Of a DNA stretch of 64,000 nt, positions 42,612 through 52,044 are shown one piece after another. Location: NCBI GenBank assembly GCA_004843345.1, contig CP039460.1, positions 1,783,001 through 1,847,000 on the forward strand, given 5' to 3'. How positions within the stretch are numbered: the stretch's first letter is position 1; the number at the start of each line of letters is the position of its first letter. A model generated the notes under the pieces. That model was not told where the DNA came from and searched no databases. It was given only the letters and a program-made list of their open reading frames with translations. The stretch is from Acetobacteraceae bacterium (GTDB lineage: Bacteria > Pseudomonadota > Alphaproteobacteria > Acetobacterales > Acetobacteraceae). A program made the translations under genes and the position numbers.

Positions 42612-45221
42612 CTATTCTTTGATGAGAGGTTCTGCCTTGTGATTAGGCAGAAGGGCTGGAATAAACACTAATGTGCAAATGAGGGTTGCCGCAAGAGAAA
42701 AAAGTAATAATCTTCCCATAGAAGCTGTTCCAGGGTGCGCTGATAAGGCAAGAGAGCCAAAGGCACATCCAGTCGTTAACGCAGAGAAAAGAACTGCTCT
42801 TGCTGTTGGCGAGCTGAGGGGATCTGATAGGCCTGCACGCCAATTCATGACAAAGTAAATGTTAAAAGAAACGCCAACGCCCAGTAATAAGGGTAATGCA
42901 ATCACATTTGCATAATTAAGAGGTTCAGGAATTGAAACGTCTATTATGACGGTTAAGAGTGCTGAAAGGATGAGGGGAGCAAGGACAAGACAAACGTCTA
43001 AGAGGCGTCTCAGATTGATAAAGAGAATGATGAAAATCATTACAATCGCGGCAAAAGCAGCGGTAATGAAGGCTTTGACAATGGTATTGGCACTTTCGGT
43101 AATCTCAAGCGCAGGACCGGCAATATTTGGATCGACAGATTTTACTTGATCAACGAAACGGCGCAAGACAGAGGAATCTGACATATGCCCTTTAGGATGA
43201 ATAATCAGTAAATAGCGTCCATCAGGAGAGACATATTCACGGCGCAAATCCTTTGGAATATCCGCGATAGTTGTTTCTTTTGGCTGCAAAATACGAAGCA
43301 ATTTTGTAAGTTGTGGTGTCAGATAATACGTTAAAGCATTATTGGTTTTGATTAAAACATCATCAGGCGCTTCGCTTAAAACATTCATTGCGGCCTGTAA
43401 TTTTAATAAAGGTTCAGAAAGTTTGTCTTTAACACTATTAAGTTCTTCTGCGGCTTTTTTAGCTGCTTTTCGAAGTTCTTCCGCATTTGGAGCTGGCTCG
43501 GGATTGTTAATAGCATCAAGCGTTGGCAAGATGAGGTCTGAACTATCCTCAATGATGTCTAACTTTTCTTTTTGATGCTCTGGGACGATGGCACCAAGCC
43601 AAAGAACATCGTGGATCGTTGAATTTGGATCTTTTGCTAACTGACTAAATTGCTTCGCTTTTGAAGCCGCCTCTTTAAAGTTTGAAACTAAAAGTTGTGC
43701 ATTGTAAGGGGTGGTGAAAGGATTTTCTTCTAAAATATGAAGAACCTGCATACCCTCTGTATTTGGATTTTTGGTGTGTAAAGGGTCGGAATCAAATTTT
43801 AAAAAATAGAGGAGTCCAATTCCCAAGAGGGCTAAAATTCCAAAGATTCCTAAAACAATAGCACGGTATTTTCTAATTTTATGATCCACAGGATGCATGA
43901 ATGCAAATCCCGTTTCTGCTTTATCTGGATGTGCTTTAAAAATAATAAGGAGAGCAGGTAACAATGCGATGGTGCAGATAAATGCAATGAGCATGCCAAC
44001 GCCAGCAATGATTCCGAGTTGGGCAACGCCTACAAAGCTTGTGAAGGTGAATGCTAAGAAGCCTGCCGCCGTTGCAAGGGCAGCGACCAAAATTTGAATG
44101 CCACATTCTTTGGAGGTCTGATCAATGGCTTCTCCTGCATTCATATCTTTTTGACTGCGGAAACGAACGCTGTATTGAATTGCAAAATCTACGGCAATGC
44201 CAACAAATAGAACGGCAAAGGCAACAGAAATGAGATTGAGAGTTCCAACGCTGATGCTTGCAAAACCTGTTGTTAAAATGAGACCAAAAATAAGCGTAAT
44301 TAAAACAGGAAAAACAATTCGAGGAGATTTCACCGCTAAGAAAAGCCAAAGAGATACTAAAACGATTGAAAGCACAAGGCTGATTGTCATACCATCAGCA
44401 ACAGTCGCAAACTCTTCATCGTTAATTTTTGCTTCGCCCGTAATGAGAAGATTAACACGGCCATCTTTTGCTAGTTTCAGATCGTTAAAAGCCGTTCGCA
44501 TTGCCGTTGTAGAGGCTTGGGAAGGTTGAAGGGAGTTAAAATCCCGTTTGGGATGGGTTAAAACAAATTCCGGCCCCGCGGCAAGCGCATCTAAATCCGA
44601 GAGAAGAAGCTTTTGCCAAGAAAGGGGGGTATAATCTCCCTTAGCATTTTGTGTCAGTGCTTCGGCTAAACCATTAAGAGGCTTATTGAAATCAGCGGGA
44701 ATGTCTTCGCCAGCTTCAATGCCTTTTCCCATAAGGGTAAAGGATCCGAAAAGGCCTCTGGCTGAGGGATCTGCGGCCAAAGTTCCTAAAAAAGCTTGGG
44801 AAGAAACAAGGGAATCTAATAGAGATTGAAGTTGTGTCTCATCAAGGAAAAGAAGCGCGCGGTCGAGATAATAGGGATTGGCATTTGGTAAGCTGACGGA
44901 ACTGAAATGAACGGTATCTTGAGAAAGCTTATCGGCTAGCTGTTTCGCTGCGTCTTGCGCTTCTTCTGGTGTTTTTCCTCTAATAACGGCGACAAGTGTT
45001 CCTTTTTCTCCAGGAAAAAGATGTTCAACTTCTGAGATTTTTTGTTTCCAAGGCAGAGAATCAGAGAAGAGGCGGTCTGTTTCAGTGGTAATGCCAAGAT
45101 GCGTTACAGTGTACGCACAAGATAAAGCAGCTAAGAGAGCAAAAAATCCAAAGGTTTTCCATGCATGTTTTCGACAAAGCGTACCAATATTCGTGAGAAT
45201 TGACGTGAGAGAAAAAACCAT
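42612..45221 (-). CDS. hpnN: Hopanoid transporter HpnN (RND/MMPL family)
   Basis: HpnN is an inner-membrane RND-type transporter that moves hopanoids to the outer membrane. The 869-residue protein has an N-terminal anchor, a large periplasmic loop (VEHLFPGEKGTLVAVIRGKT onward), a sterol-sensing-type bundle (LNLISVAFAVLFVGIAVDFA), a second periplasmic loop, and a second bundle (NVIALPLLLGVGVSFNIYFV). Two six-helix halves with two big loops fit HpnN. Nearby mlaC/hpnM and mlaA on the same strand support outer-membrane lipid transport. The hopanoid synthesis genes (shc, hpn) are not in this window. Confidence 0.88.
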   Translation of the reverse strand: MVFSLTSILTNIGTLCRKHAWKTFGFFALLAALSCAYTVTHLGITTETDRLFSDSLPWKQKISEVEHLFPGEKGTLVAVIRGKTPEEAQDAAKQLADKLSQDTVHFSSVSLPNANPYYLDRALLFLDETQLQSLLDSLVSSQAFLGTLAADPSARGLFGSFTLMGKGIEAGEDIPADFNKPLNGLAEALTQNAKGDYTPLSWQKLLLSDLDALAAGPEFVLTHPKRDFNSLQPSQASTTAMRTAFNDLKLAKDGRVNLLITGEAKINDEEFATVADGMTISLVLSIVLVSLWLFLAVKSPRIVFPVLITLIFGLILTTGFASISVGTLNLISVAFAVLFVGIAVDFAIQYSVRFRSQKDMNAGEAIDQTSKECGIQILVAALATAAGFLAFTFTSFVGVAQLGIIAGVGMLIAFICTIALLPALLIIFKAHPDKAETGFAFMHPVDHKIRKYRAIVLGIFGILALLGIGLLYFLKFDSDPLHTKNPNTEGMQVLHILEENPFTTPYNAQLLVSNFKEAASKAKQFSQLAKDPNSTIHDVLWLGAIVPEHQKEKLDIIEDSSDLILPTLDAINNPEPAPNAEELRKAAKKAAEELNSVKDKLSEPLLKLQAAMNVLSEAPDDVLIKTNNALTYYLTPQLTKLLRILQPKETTIADIPKDLRREYVSPDGRYLLIIHPKGHMSDSSVLRRFVDQVKSVDPNIAGPALEITESANTIVKAFITAAFAAIVMIFIILFINLRRLLDVCLVLAPLILSALLTVIIDVSIPEPLNYANVIALPLLLGVGVSFNIYFVMNWRAGLSDPLSSPTARAVLFSALTTGCAFGSLALSAHPGTASMGRLLLFSLAATLICTLVFIPALLPNHKAEPLIKE

Positions 45222-45266
45222 GAAAAACCTCTTGGAAGAGATGCTAGAATAAAGGGTCAGTTTATT

Positions 45267-46481
45267 TTAAGGAAATAGCAATGGATCTACTGGCGCAGGA
45301 ATAGGTGTATCCCACTCGGTAAGTTCCCAATCTCCTTTTAGCCATTCGGATCTGAGATAAATGGCTGTTTCAGAAAGTGTTTGATTTATAATGGCTAGTC
45401 GAAGTTGCTGCATCAAACGCTGATAATAAGCAAGATTGTGTAGTGTTAAAAAAATTGCTCCGAGCATTTCTTGGCATTTGAAAAGGTGATGCAGATAAGC
45501 TCGGGAGACATTTTTAAGGGGGCCTTCTTCAAAGGGCGTTAGAGGACGTGGATCTTCTGCAAAACGGGCGTTGCGTAAATTGATATAGCCACGCTCAGTG
45601 TAAGCTCTAGCCGTTCTGCCAGCTCTGGAAGGCATAACACAATCAAACATATCGATCCCACGTTCAACAGCACCAAGCATATCTTGCGGCGTTCCGACAC
45701 CCATTAAATAACGAGGCTTATCTTCAGGGAGAAAAGGCAATGTAAAATCAAGGGTGGAGAACATAAGTTCTTGGGATTCACCAACTGCTAATCCACCTAC
45801 AGCATAACCTTCAAAACCGATTTTTTTCAGTCCTTCTGCGGAACGTTCTCTTAAATCTTTTTCTGTTCCGCCTTGGACAATACCAAATTGTCCGTAGCCA
45901 GGACGTTTTTTAAAAGCATCCCGTGATCTTTTCGCCCAACGCAAAGAACATTCCATTGAGCTTTCAAGGCGTGCTTTTGTTGCTGGAAGCGCAGGGCATT
46001 CATCTAAAACCATTGAAATATCAGAATCCAGTAAGAATTGAATTTCTGTAGATCGCTCTGGGCTAAGAAAATGTTTTGATCCGTCAATATGGGATTGAAA
46101 AGTGACGCCTTCTTCTTTGACTTTAGCGAGTTTTCCCAAGGACATGACCTGAAACCCACCAGAATCTGTAAGAATAGGGCCAGCCCAATTCATAAATTGA
46201 TGTAAACCGCCAAGTCTGTGAACACGTTCAGCCGTAGGGCGTAACATAAGATGATAGACATTTCCAAGAATAATGCCTGCACCTGTTGAGCGCAGCAAGG
46301 AAGGCGTCATGCCCTTCACTGTTGCGCAGGTACCAACAGGCATAAAAATAGGAGTTGGTACTTTTCCGTGCGCTGTATGTAACCAGCCAGCACGCGCTTT
46401 GCCGTCTTCTCCTTCAGGAAGCCATTGAAAACGATTGCAAGGCGTAAAATCAGGTAATGGGGGAGTATGTTTTGAAGTCAT
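45267..46481 (-). CDS. tgt: Queuine tRNA-ribosyltransferase lacking the zinc cysteines
   Basis: TGT swaps guanine-34 of certain tRNAs for preQ1 in the queuosine pathway. From ATG 46481, in a 4-base ATGA overlap with queA, the product is 404 residues. General acid Asp106 ([10 protein letters not shown]) and nucleophile Asp280 ([16 protein letters not shown]) are present, and QGGTEKDL matches. The zinc site normally seen as CxCxxC just before SRAYLHHL is absent: residues 311-327 read [17 protein letters not shown], with no cysteine. The fourth ligand His348 (TLHNL) remains. The enzyme may be zinc-free or unstable. Confidence 0.9.
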   Translation of the reverse strand: MTSKHTPPLPDFTPCNRFQWLPEGEDGKARAGWLHTAHGKVPTPIFMPVGTCATVKGMTPSLLRSTGAGIILGNVYHLMLRPTAERVHRLGGLHQFMNWAGPILTDSGGFQVMSLGKLAKVKEEGVTFQSHIDGSKHFLSPERSTEIQFLLDSDISMVLDECPALPATKARLESSMECSLRWAKRSRDAFKKRPGYGQFGIVQGGTEKDLRERSAEGLKKIGFEGYAVGGLAVGESQELMFSTLDFTLPFLPEDKPRYLMGVGTPQDMLGAVERGIDMFDCVMPSRAGRTARAYTERGYINLRNARFAEDPRPLTPFEEGPLKNVSRAYLHHLFKCQEMLGAIFLTLHNLAYYQRLMQQLRLAIINQTLSETAIYLRSEWLKGDWELTEWDTPIPAPVDPLLFP

Positions 46482-47596
46482 AAGTGATCTAATTTTTTTT
46501 CCAAGAGGCATAGATCTCCATAGGAATAAAAGCGCAAATTGTTTTTAATAGCGTGCTGATAGGCGTTTTGCATTTTTGTTGTTCCAGCAAAAGCGCACAC
46601 CAGCATGAATAAAGTGGAGCGTGGAAGATGAAAATTTGTTAATAGGGCATCCGCCGCACGAAATTCATAACCAGGACGTAGGAAAATAGCAGTTTCACCG
46701 ATCCAAGGCTCTATTTCCCTTTGTGTATTTACGGCACTTTCTAAAAGACGCAAAGAGGTTGTCCCAACTGGAATGATACGGGAGCCATTCTCGCGTGCTT
46801 GGTTAATTTTTTTTGCGGTTGCTTCTGAAATTTTGCCCCATTCAGGATGCATGACATGATTTTCAGGAGAGCCATGAACGGGTAAAAATGTACCCGCACC
46901 GACATGGAGCGTGACAAAGGTCCAATCAATTTTTGCCTGTTTTAAAGAATCTAAAAGATTTTCTGTAAAGTGCAGACTTGCGGTAGGAGCAGCGACCGCC
47001 CCTTCATTTTTGGCAAAAACAGTTTGGTAGTTTTTTTCATCTTCTTGTGTCGGACCATCAGGACGCTCAATATAGGGCGGCAGGGCTAATTTTCCAACAC
47101 GTTCTAAAAAATCATGAAAAGCCTCTCCTGTTACAGAGAATTTTATTTCAGCAACGCCATGTTCGATTGTGAGAATTTCAGCCGTAACAAAATCGAGATC
47201 TGCCTTTGGTAAAGGAGAATGATTCCTATCAAGGCTTAAACTTGAAAAAAAATGAAGTTCATCGCTTTTTTTGAGGCGTTTTGCGTTTCGAACGAGTGCG
47301 CGCCATGCCCCATTGGGTAGAGGGCGGTCTAGCGTTAACTCAATATGCGCCGTCGTGTCATTCCGTGTTCGCCAAGCTTGTATTTTGGCTGGAATAACCT
47401 TGGTGTCATTAAAAACAAGCAGATCCCCAGCCTTTAACAGTTTTGGGAGATCCCCGACTAAATGCAGGTTAGGGGGATCTGTTTCGTTTTTGGATGAAAG
47501 GACATGAAGTAATTTTGCACTTTCGCGTGGAGAGGCAGGATTTAACGCAATCTGCTCATGAGGAAGGTGAAAATCGAATGCTTCCATGGGGTCCAT
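46478..47596 (-). CDS. queA: S-adenosylmethionine:tRNA ribosyltransferase-isomerase QueA
   Basis: QueA transfers a ribosyl group from SAM to preQ1 in tRNA, giving epoxyqueuosine. The 372-residue protein starts [20 protein letters not shown] and has [26 protein letters not shown] (the conserved substrate-binding region) and [15 protein letters not shown]. Length is normal. It is translationally coupled to tgt. The mlaC-like gene lies 17 bases upstream on the same strand. Confidence 0.96.
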   Translation of the reverse strand: MDPMEAFDFHLPHEQIALNPASPRESAKLLHVLSSKNETDPPNLHLVGDLPKLLKAGDLLVFNDTKVIPAKIQAWRTRNDTTAHIELTLDRPLPNGAWRALVRNAKRLKKSDELHFFSSLSLDRNHSPLPKADLDFVTAEILTIEHGVAEIKFSVTGEAFHDFLERVGKLALPPYIERPDGPTQEDEKNYQTVFAKNEGAVAAPTASLHFTENLLDSLKQAKIDWTFVTLHVGAGTFLPVHGSPENHVMHPEWGKISEATAKKINQARENGSRIIPVGTTSLRLLESAVNTQREIEPWIGETAIFLRPGYEFRAADALLTNFHLPRSTLFMLVCAFAGTTKMQNAYQHAIKNNLRFYSYGDLCLLEKKLDHL

Positions 47597-47613
47597 AAAT
47601 GAGATCCCCTGTT

Positions 47614-48270
47614 TTAACTACGTTGTGTGCCTGGCTTATTGTTTTCTGTATCATAAGAGGCAACCTGTTTGCGCATAGCGCCAATGAGTTGTTTAACTTC
47701 ACCATTGTGAGAGCCAAGGAAGGAACGGTAATCGTTTCTTTGGGTGATTCGAACACTCATCCCTTCTGTATAGACATCAACGACTTTTGGAGGTTCACCG
47801 TTGGTGACAACAGAGAGTTTGATGGGCTGTCCTGTTGGGCGTGTAACGATTGCATCAATTTTATCGCCAAAGCGTGTTGGGGTGCTGTCGAGGACATGAA
47901 TACTGATGTTTTGAAAATTCTCAATTTGTGTTGTGATCGCATGCATCAGTACTTTACGGAAGAGGTCGAGATATTCCTCTTGCTCTTCTTTAGAAGCGGT
48001 TGCCCAGAAATGGCCAAGACAATATTTTCCAATTTCAGGAATATCTACATTTTTACTGATAAGTGGCAAAATTTCGCGACGTTTCTCTGTTAATGTAATT
48101 GGCGCATTGATAATCGTTGAAATTTGGTCTCCAAAATCACTTACAAAAGTCTTGCCGCTTTGAGAGGCATCTTGAGCCTGTGCTTGAGGTGCATTTGCCA
48201 CAGCAAGAAGGCTTCCAGCGGTTAATGCAACGCTTAGGGGAAGGGATCTTAGGAGACGGCGAAAAGACAT
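47614..48270 (-). CDS. mlaC: MlaC/HpnM family periplasmic lipid-binding protein
   Basis: MlaC-type proteins ferry phospholipid across the periplasm; the hopanoid-cluster version is called HpnM. I start at ATG 48270, which gives a standard signal peptide (SFRRLLRSLPLSVALTAGSL, cut after AQA). The mature domain has FRKVLMHAITTQIENFQNIS and IKLSVVTNGEPPKVVDVYTE, fitting the family. It precedes queA-tgt-hpnN and follows mlaA on the same strand. HpnM versus MlaC cannot be settled; closeness to hpnN favours HpnM. Confidence 0.86.
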   Translation of the reverse strand: MSFRRLLRSLPLSVALTAGSLLAVANAPQAQAQDASQSGKTFVSDFGDQISTIINAPITLTEKRREILPLISKNVDIPEIGKYCLGHFWATASKEEQEEYLDLFRKVLMHAITTQIENFQNISIHVLDSTPTRFGDKIDAIVTRPTGQPIKLSVVTNGEPPKVVDVYTEGMSVRITQRNDYRSFLGSHNGEVKQLIGAMRKQVASYDTENNKPGTQRS

Positions 48271-48473
48271 AAAAATAGGCGCTTTCAAGAAAGTTTTGCT
48301 CGGAATAGGGTTCAATCTAGAAAAATGATAGCTTAACTCTTTTATGTCATTACAGACGCACTCAAGGAAAACAGGTTGTCTTCAACGATAAGACTAAGCT
48401 GTTGCTAGGATAGGGTAAAAAAGAGGGCTTGGCAAAGAGATTTTATAGGTAGTTTTGAAAGCGTCTTTAGCGA

Positions 48474-49298
48474 CTAATAGTACCAGCTTGGAGGGGTCAT
48501 GCGTTTGTCCTTCTTAAGTGCATCGATTTGCCCCTGCCGATTTTGTTGCCAAGCACTTCGTAGAAAGGCATAGGGGTCGAGACTTTGATGTTCTAATTGA
48601 TCAAGTTGGTCGGATGCAGATGCAAACATATTAAATGTCCCGAGGACATTATATCCCCAGTCGAAATCAATCAGACCGTATCCGCTAGGTACATAGTTGA
48701 TTGGTGTGAGCGCTTGCCCAACAGCATAACCAATTGCATCACGAATATTAGTTGGTCCCATACCAGGCAAAAAAAGGTAAGGGCCAGGATCAATATTCCA
48801 AAGCGCAAAGACCATCCCAGGATCGGTTGGCTCCTCTTTGTAGCCAGCAAATTTTGCAATATCGAAAAAGCCAGCAATTCCGAAGCTCATATTGATGGCA
48901 AAACGCATAAAAGAGTTACCAGCGCGATAGGGCTTTCCAGCGCCGGCACTTGAAAAAAATACCATTGGCTCTCGCCAGGTTTCTTCAAGGTTATTGATAG
49001 AATCCCGTATAGGCTGGGGAATATATTTTTGCCATAATTTTCCGAGAGGACGGAGCGCCTTATGATAGATCCACATATTTAGCGCAAAAAAATCACGGTT
49101 CAGAGGTTCTAGAGGGTCATTAACCTCATTATATTCTTCTAATTCATCGGGATCTGTTGGTGGCGGTTTTACAATTTTATCGCTGTCGCAACCTGCTAGA
49201 ATGCCAAGAATGAGAAGTGTCGAAAGGCCTTTTTTAGAGTATGTGCGCCATTTTTTGTAGGAAAAGGGTAAGGTTAATTTTTTAGAAAAAGAGCGCAA
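48474..49298 (-). CDS. mlaA: MlaA/VacJ family outer-membrane lipoprotein
   Basis: MlaA removes misplaced phospholipid from the outer leaflet of the outer membrane. The 274-residue lipoprotein has lipobox ILAGC (Cys37), the family start NDPLEPLNRDFFALNMWIYH, NSFMRFAINMSFGIAGFFDI and FLPGMGPTNIRDAIGYAVG. The start is TTG 49298; no other start codon fits before the signal peptide, and the AAAAGG nearby is very close. The mlaC-like gene follows about 200 bases downstream. Confidence 0.92.
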   Translation of the reverse strand: MRSFSKKLTLPFSYKKWRTYSKKGLSTLLILGILAGCDSDKIVKPPPTDPDELEEYNEVNDPLEPLNRDFFALNMWIYHKALRPLGKLWQKYIPQPIRDSINNLEETWREPMVFFSSAGAGKPYRAGNSFMRFAINMSFGIAGFFDIAKFAGYKEEPTDPGMVFALWNIDPGPYLFLPGMGPTNIRDAIGYAVGQALTPINYVPSGYGLIDFDWGYNVLGTFNMFASASDQLDQLEHQSLDPYAFLRSAWQQNRQGQIDALKKDKRMTPPSWYY

Positions 49299-49524
49299 AC
49301 CTTTTGGTACTTCTCATTTTTAGAGGTGTTGAGTCGGTGAACTATTTTATCATTTAAAATAAGAAAAATTATGGAAAGAATAAAGCTAAAATAAAATGCT
49401 TTCTTTAGAGGGGCATGATTGTGCACTGTATTGAGGTTTGAATCTTTTACGTTTGATCTTATTGTAGGTGGCGTAACGCTTCTTAGTACGGTTTTAAGTA
49501 CGAGCGCATGGAGAGCTATTAGAT

Positions 49525-50747
49525 ATGAAATTCTCGAAACTTCTTTATACAGCATCATCTGCTTTGGCGATTGGCCTATTTGCCAGTGTGTCTTTTTTTT
49601 CTGTATCCGTGAATGCTTTTGCAAAGCCAAAAGAGGACAAGATTTTTCAACAGTCAAAAGTGCCTACTGTTTCGATTGAAGGATGGGGCCAAACACAGAA
49701 AGGCAAACCAGTTCAGCGTATTGTTTTATCAAATGCGCACGGTGTGACAGCTCGTATTTTAACATATGGTGCGACCTTGCAATCTTTGGAGGTTCCAGAC
49801 GCAAGTGGCAAATCCTCAAATGTTGTTTTGGGCTTTAAAGATATTTCAGGCTATGAGGCGACTGGGCCATCGCCTCGGCCTTATTTCGGAGCAACGATTG
49901 GGCGTGTTGCAAATCGCATTCCAAATGGCACCTTCATGCTAGATGATAAAAAATACGATGTTCCGCTTAATGCCAATGGAAACGCCATTCATGGGGGGAA
50001 GTTGGTTTTGATCAAAAAATTTGGAAAATTGTAGATAAAGGACAAGACGAGAAAGGGGCGTGGATCAAGCTCCGCTGCGTAAGTCCAGATGGTGATCAGG
50101 GCTTTCCAGGAAAAGTGACGATTGAAACCACTTATTTCTTAGGAATTGATAATAGTTTCAGATTAGAATATGGCGCAACAACGGATAAAAAAACACCTTT
50201 GAGTATTACAAATCATACTTATTGGAATTTAAACGGTGAAGGTTCTGGTTCTATTGCGCCAGAAACGTTGCAGGTTTTTGCAGATCGTTATACGCCGACA
50301 GACGTTTCTTTGATTCCAACAGGGCATGTTCTGCCTGTAGAAGGCACTATTTTTGATTATCGTCAGCCTATTTTATTAAGTGCACGTTTAAATTCTTCCG
50401 ATCCTCAAATGCTTTGGCACCGTGGATTAGATGAGAATTTTGTATTAAATGGTGCATATGGCGAGAAGCCACGTCCGGCTGCTATTCTGGCAGATCCAAG
50501 ATCTGGCCGTGCGTTGAGGATTTCTACAACTGAACCAGGGATGATTGCCTATACAGGAAATTCTTTAGACGGCGCTTTTGTTGGCCCTTCGGAGAAAACA
50601 TACCGCCAAACAAACGGTATTGCGCTTGAAACGGGCGCATTTCCAGATGCGCTTCATCACCCTAATTTTCCTTCTATTATCCTTACGCCAGCAGACGGTT
50701 ATCATTCAACAACCGTCTGGGATTTTGGCACAATCGAAAAACAATAG
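49525..50747 (+). pseudogene. galM: Exported aldose 1-epimerase, frameshifted at a G6 run
   Basis: Aldose 1-epimerase interconverts alpha and beta sugars. The first part (49525 to 50034) has a signal peptide (about 1-32) and the family segment YFGATIGRVANRI, then stops shortly after HGG. The rest continues in another frame from 50004 as GFDQKIWKIVDKGQ, then SITNHTYWNLNGEGSG with the catalytic His and IALETGAFPDALHHPNFP with the catalytic Glu. The break sits at six G (49993-49998). One more G would give HGGEVGFDQ and restore a roughly 407-residue enzyme. It could be a real inactivating change, a phase-variable run, or a sequencing error. Confidence 0.88.
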
Positions 50748-50755
50748 AAAATATG

Positions 50756-50788
50756 GGATGGCCTTATAAACTAGGTCATCCTTTTTTT
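50756..50788 (+). terminator. Intrinsic terminator after the aldose epimerase
   Basis: GGATGGCC (50756-50763) pairs with GGTCATCC (50774-50781), with one G-U pair, followed by seven T. The stem overlaps the 3' end of the convergent UbiH-like gene. Confidence 0.8.
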
Positions 50789-52044
50789 CTACCGACAGCC
50801 TGTGTCGCAATCATTTTTCTTAAGGGAGAAATTTTGCGGAAGAGGTTGAGGGTGGCTTGTCTTCCTGCTTTTATGAGTGGATTTGCACTGCTGAAAGAGC
50901 GTTCCATGAGATCACAGGATGCGAGAAGCGCCATATTGAAGGGGCGTGTTTTTTGTTCGTACGTTTTAAGGAGCTTTTCGGAGCCGATATCTTCGCCTTT
51001 TTCAAAGGCGGCGCTTAGAAGTTTTTCGAGAACAAAGACATCTCTGAATCCTAAGTTCATTCCTTGTCCTGCAACAGGATGCAGGCCGTGGGCGCTGTCT
51101 CCAATGAGGGCAAATCTTTGTGCGATATATTTATGAGCATGTTGGGAAGAAAGAGGATATGTCCAACGCGGGCCAATATTGGAAAGTTTTCCGAGTTCAG
51201 CTTCTACCTTTGGTGCTGTTAAGTTTAAGAAAGATTTCTCTGGTAAATTTTTGAGCCGGGATATCCAAGCAGGTGTGTCTGTCCAAACAATTGCAGAGCA
51301 ATGAGGATGGCCTTCCATGCCACAAAGTGGAAGGCGGGCAAAAGGACCTTCAGGCAGAAAATTCTCCAAGGCACTTCCATTGTGGGGATGCTCGTGCGCA
51401 ATTAACGTGACCAGAGCATCTTTGTGATAGGGATGAATAGTAAGGTCTATTCCGACTTTTTTCCGAAGTTCTGAACGTCTACCATCTGCTGCAATAACTA
51501 AGGAAGCCGTATAATTTTCTATTGAAGCGGTTGAGCCTTCTTCTTGAGCTGAAATATGAACTGTTTCTTTTGAGGTTTCAAAGTCAAATTCAGCGGTATA
51601 GGGGGAGAGAATTGTGAGATTCGGGCAGTTTCTTAAAGCATGCGTGATTGCAGGCAGGAGATCTGCGGCTTCTACCATCCAACCAAATACATCTCCTTTT
51701 GGAAGATCGCTGGGCTTAAAGGAAAAACCTTCAATATTTTTAAGCCAGAAAAGTACAGGCTTGAAGCGATCGCGGACATGAATTGTCGTGATTTTTTGTG
51801 CTGTTTTTGTAAGATGTTGCCAAATGTTTGTTTGTTCAAGCATTGGGCGAACACGTTCATTTAAAGCATAAGCCCTTCCATCTTGCGCAAGTACTCTGTT
51901 TTGAGGAAGTTTTCGTTTTTCGAATATCAAGACTTTTAAGCCTTTTTGTGCAAGTAAAATGCCCAATACCGCACCGATAGGGCCTGCGCCATTGATGCAA
52001 ATATCAAAATGTTGTTTGTTTTCTGGAGGAGAGAGTTGAACCAT
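50776..52044 (-). CDS. UbiH/UbiF-family FAD-dependent hydroxylase
   Basis: These flavoprotein monooxygenases hydroxylate the ubiquinone ring. The 422-residue protein has the FAD-binding start FDICINGAGPIGAVLGILLA, the DG motif VIAADGRRSELRKKVGI and the second FAD site ALIGDSAHGLHPVAGQGMNL. Which ring position it acts on cannot be told. Its ATG overlaps the ispE stop by one base (TAATG). Confidence 0.9.
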   Translation of the reverse strand: MVQLSPPENKQHFDICINGAGPIGAVLGILLAQKGLKVLIFEKRKLPQNRVLAQDGRAYALNERVRPMLEQTNIWQHLTKTAQKITTIHVRDRFKPVLFWLKNIEGFSFKPSDLPKGDVFGWMVEAADLLPAITHALRNCPNLTILSPYTAEFDFETSKETVHISAQEEGSTASIENYTASLVIAADGRRSELRKKVGIDLTIHPYHKDALVTLIAHEHPHNGSALENFLPEGPFARLPLCGMEGHPHCSAIVWTDTPAWISRLKNLPEKSFLNLTAPKVEAELGKLSNIGPRWTYPLSSQHAHKYIAQRFALIGDSAHGLHPVAGQGMNLGFRDVFVLEKLLSAAFEKGEDIGSEKLLKTYEQKTRPFNMALLASCDLMERSFSSANPLIKAGRQATLNLFRKISPLRKMIATQAVGRKKG

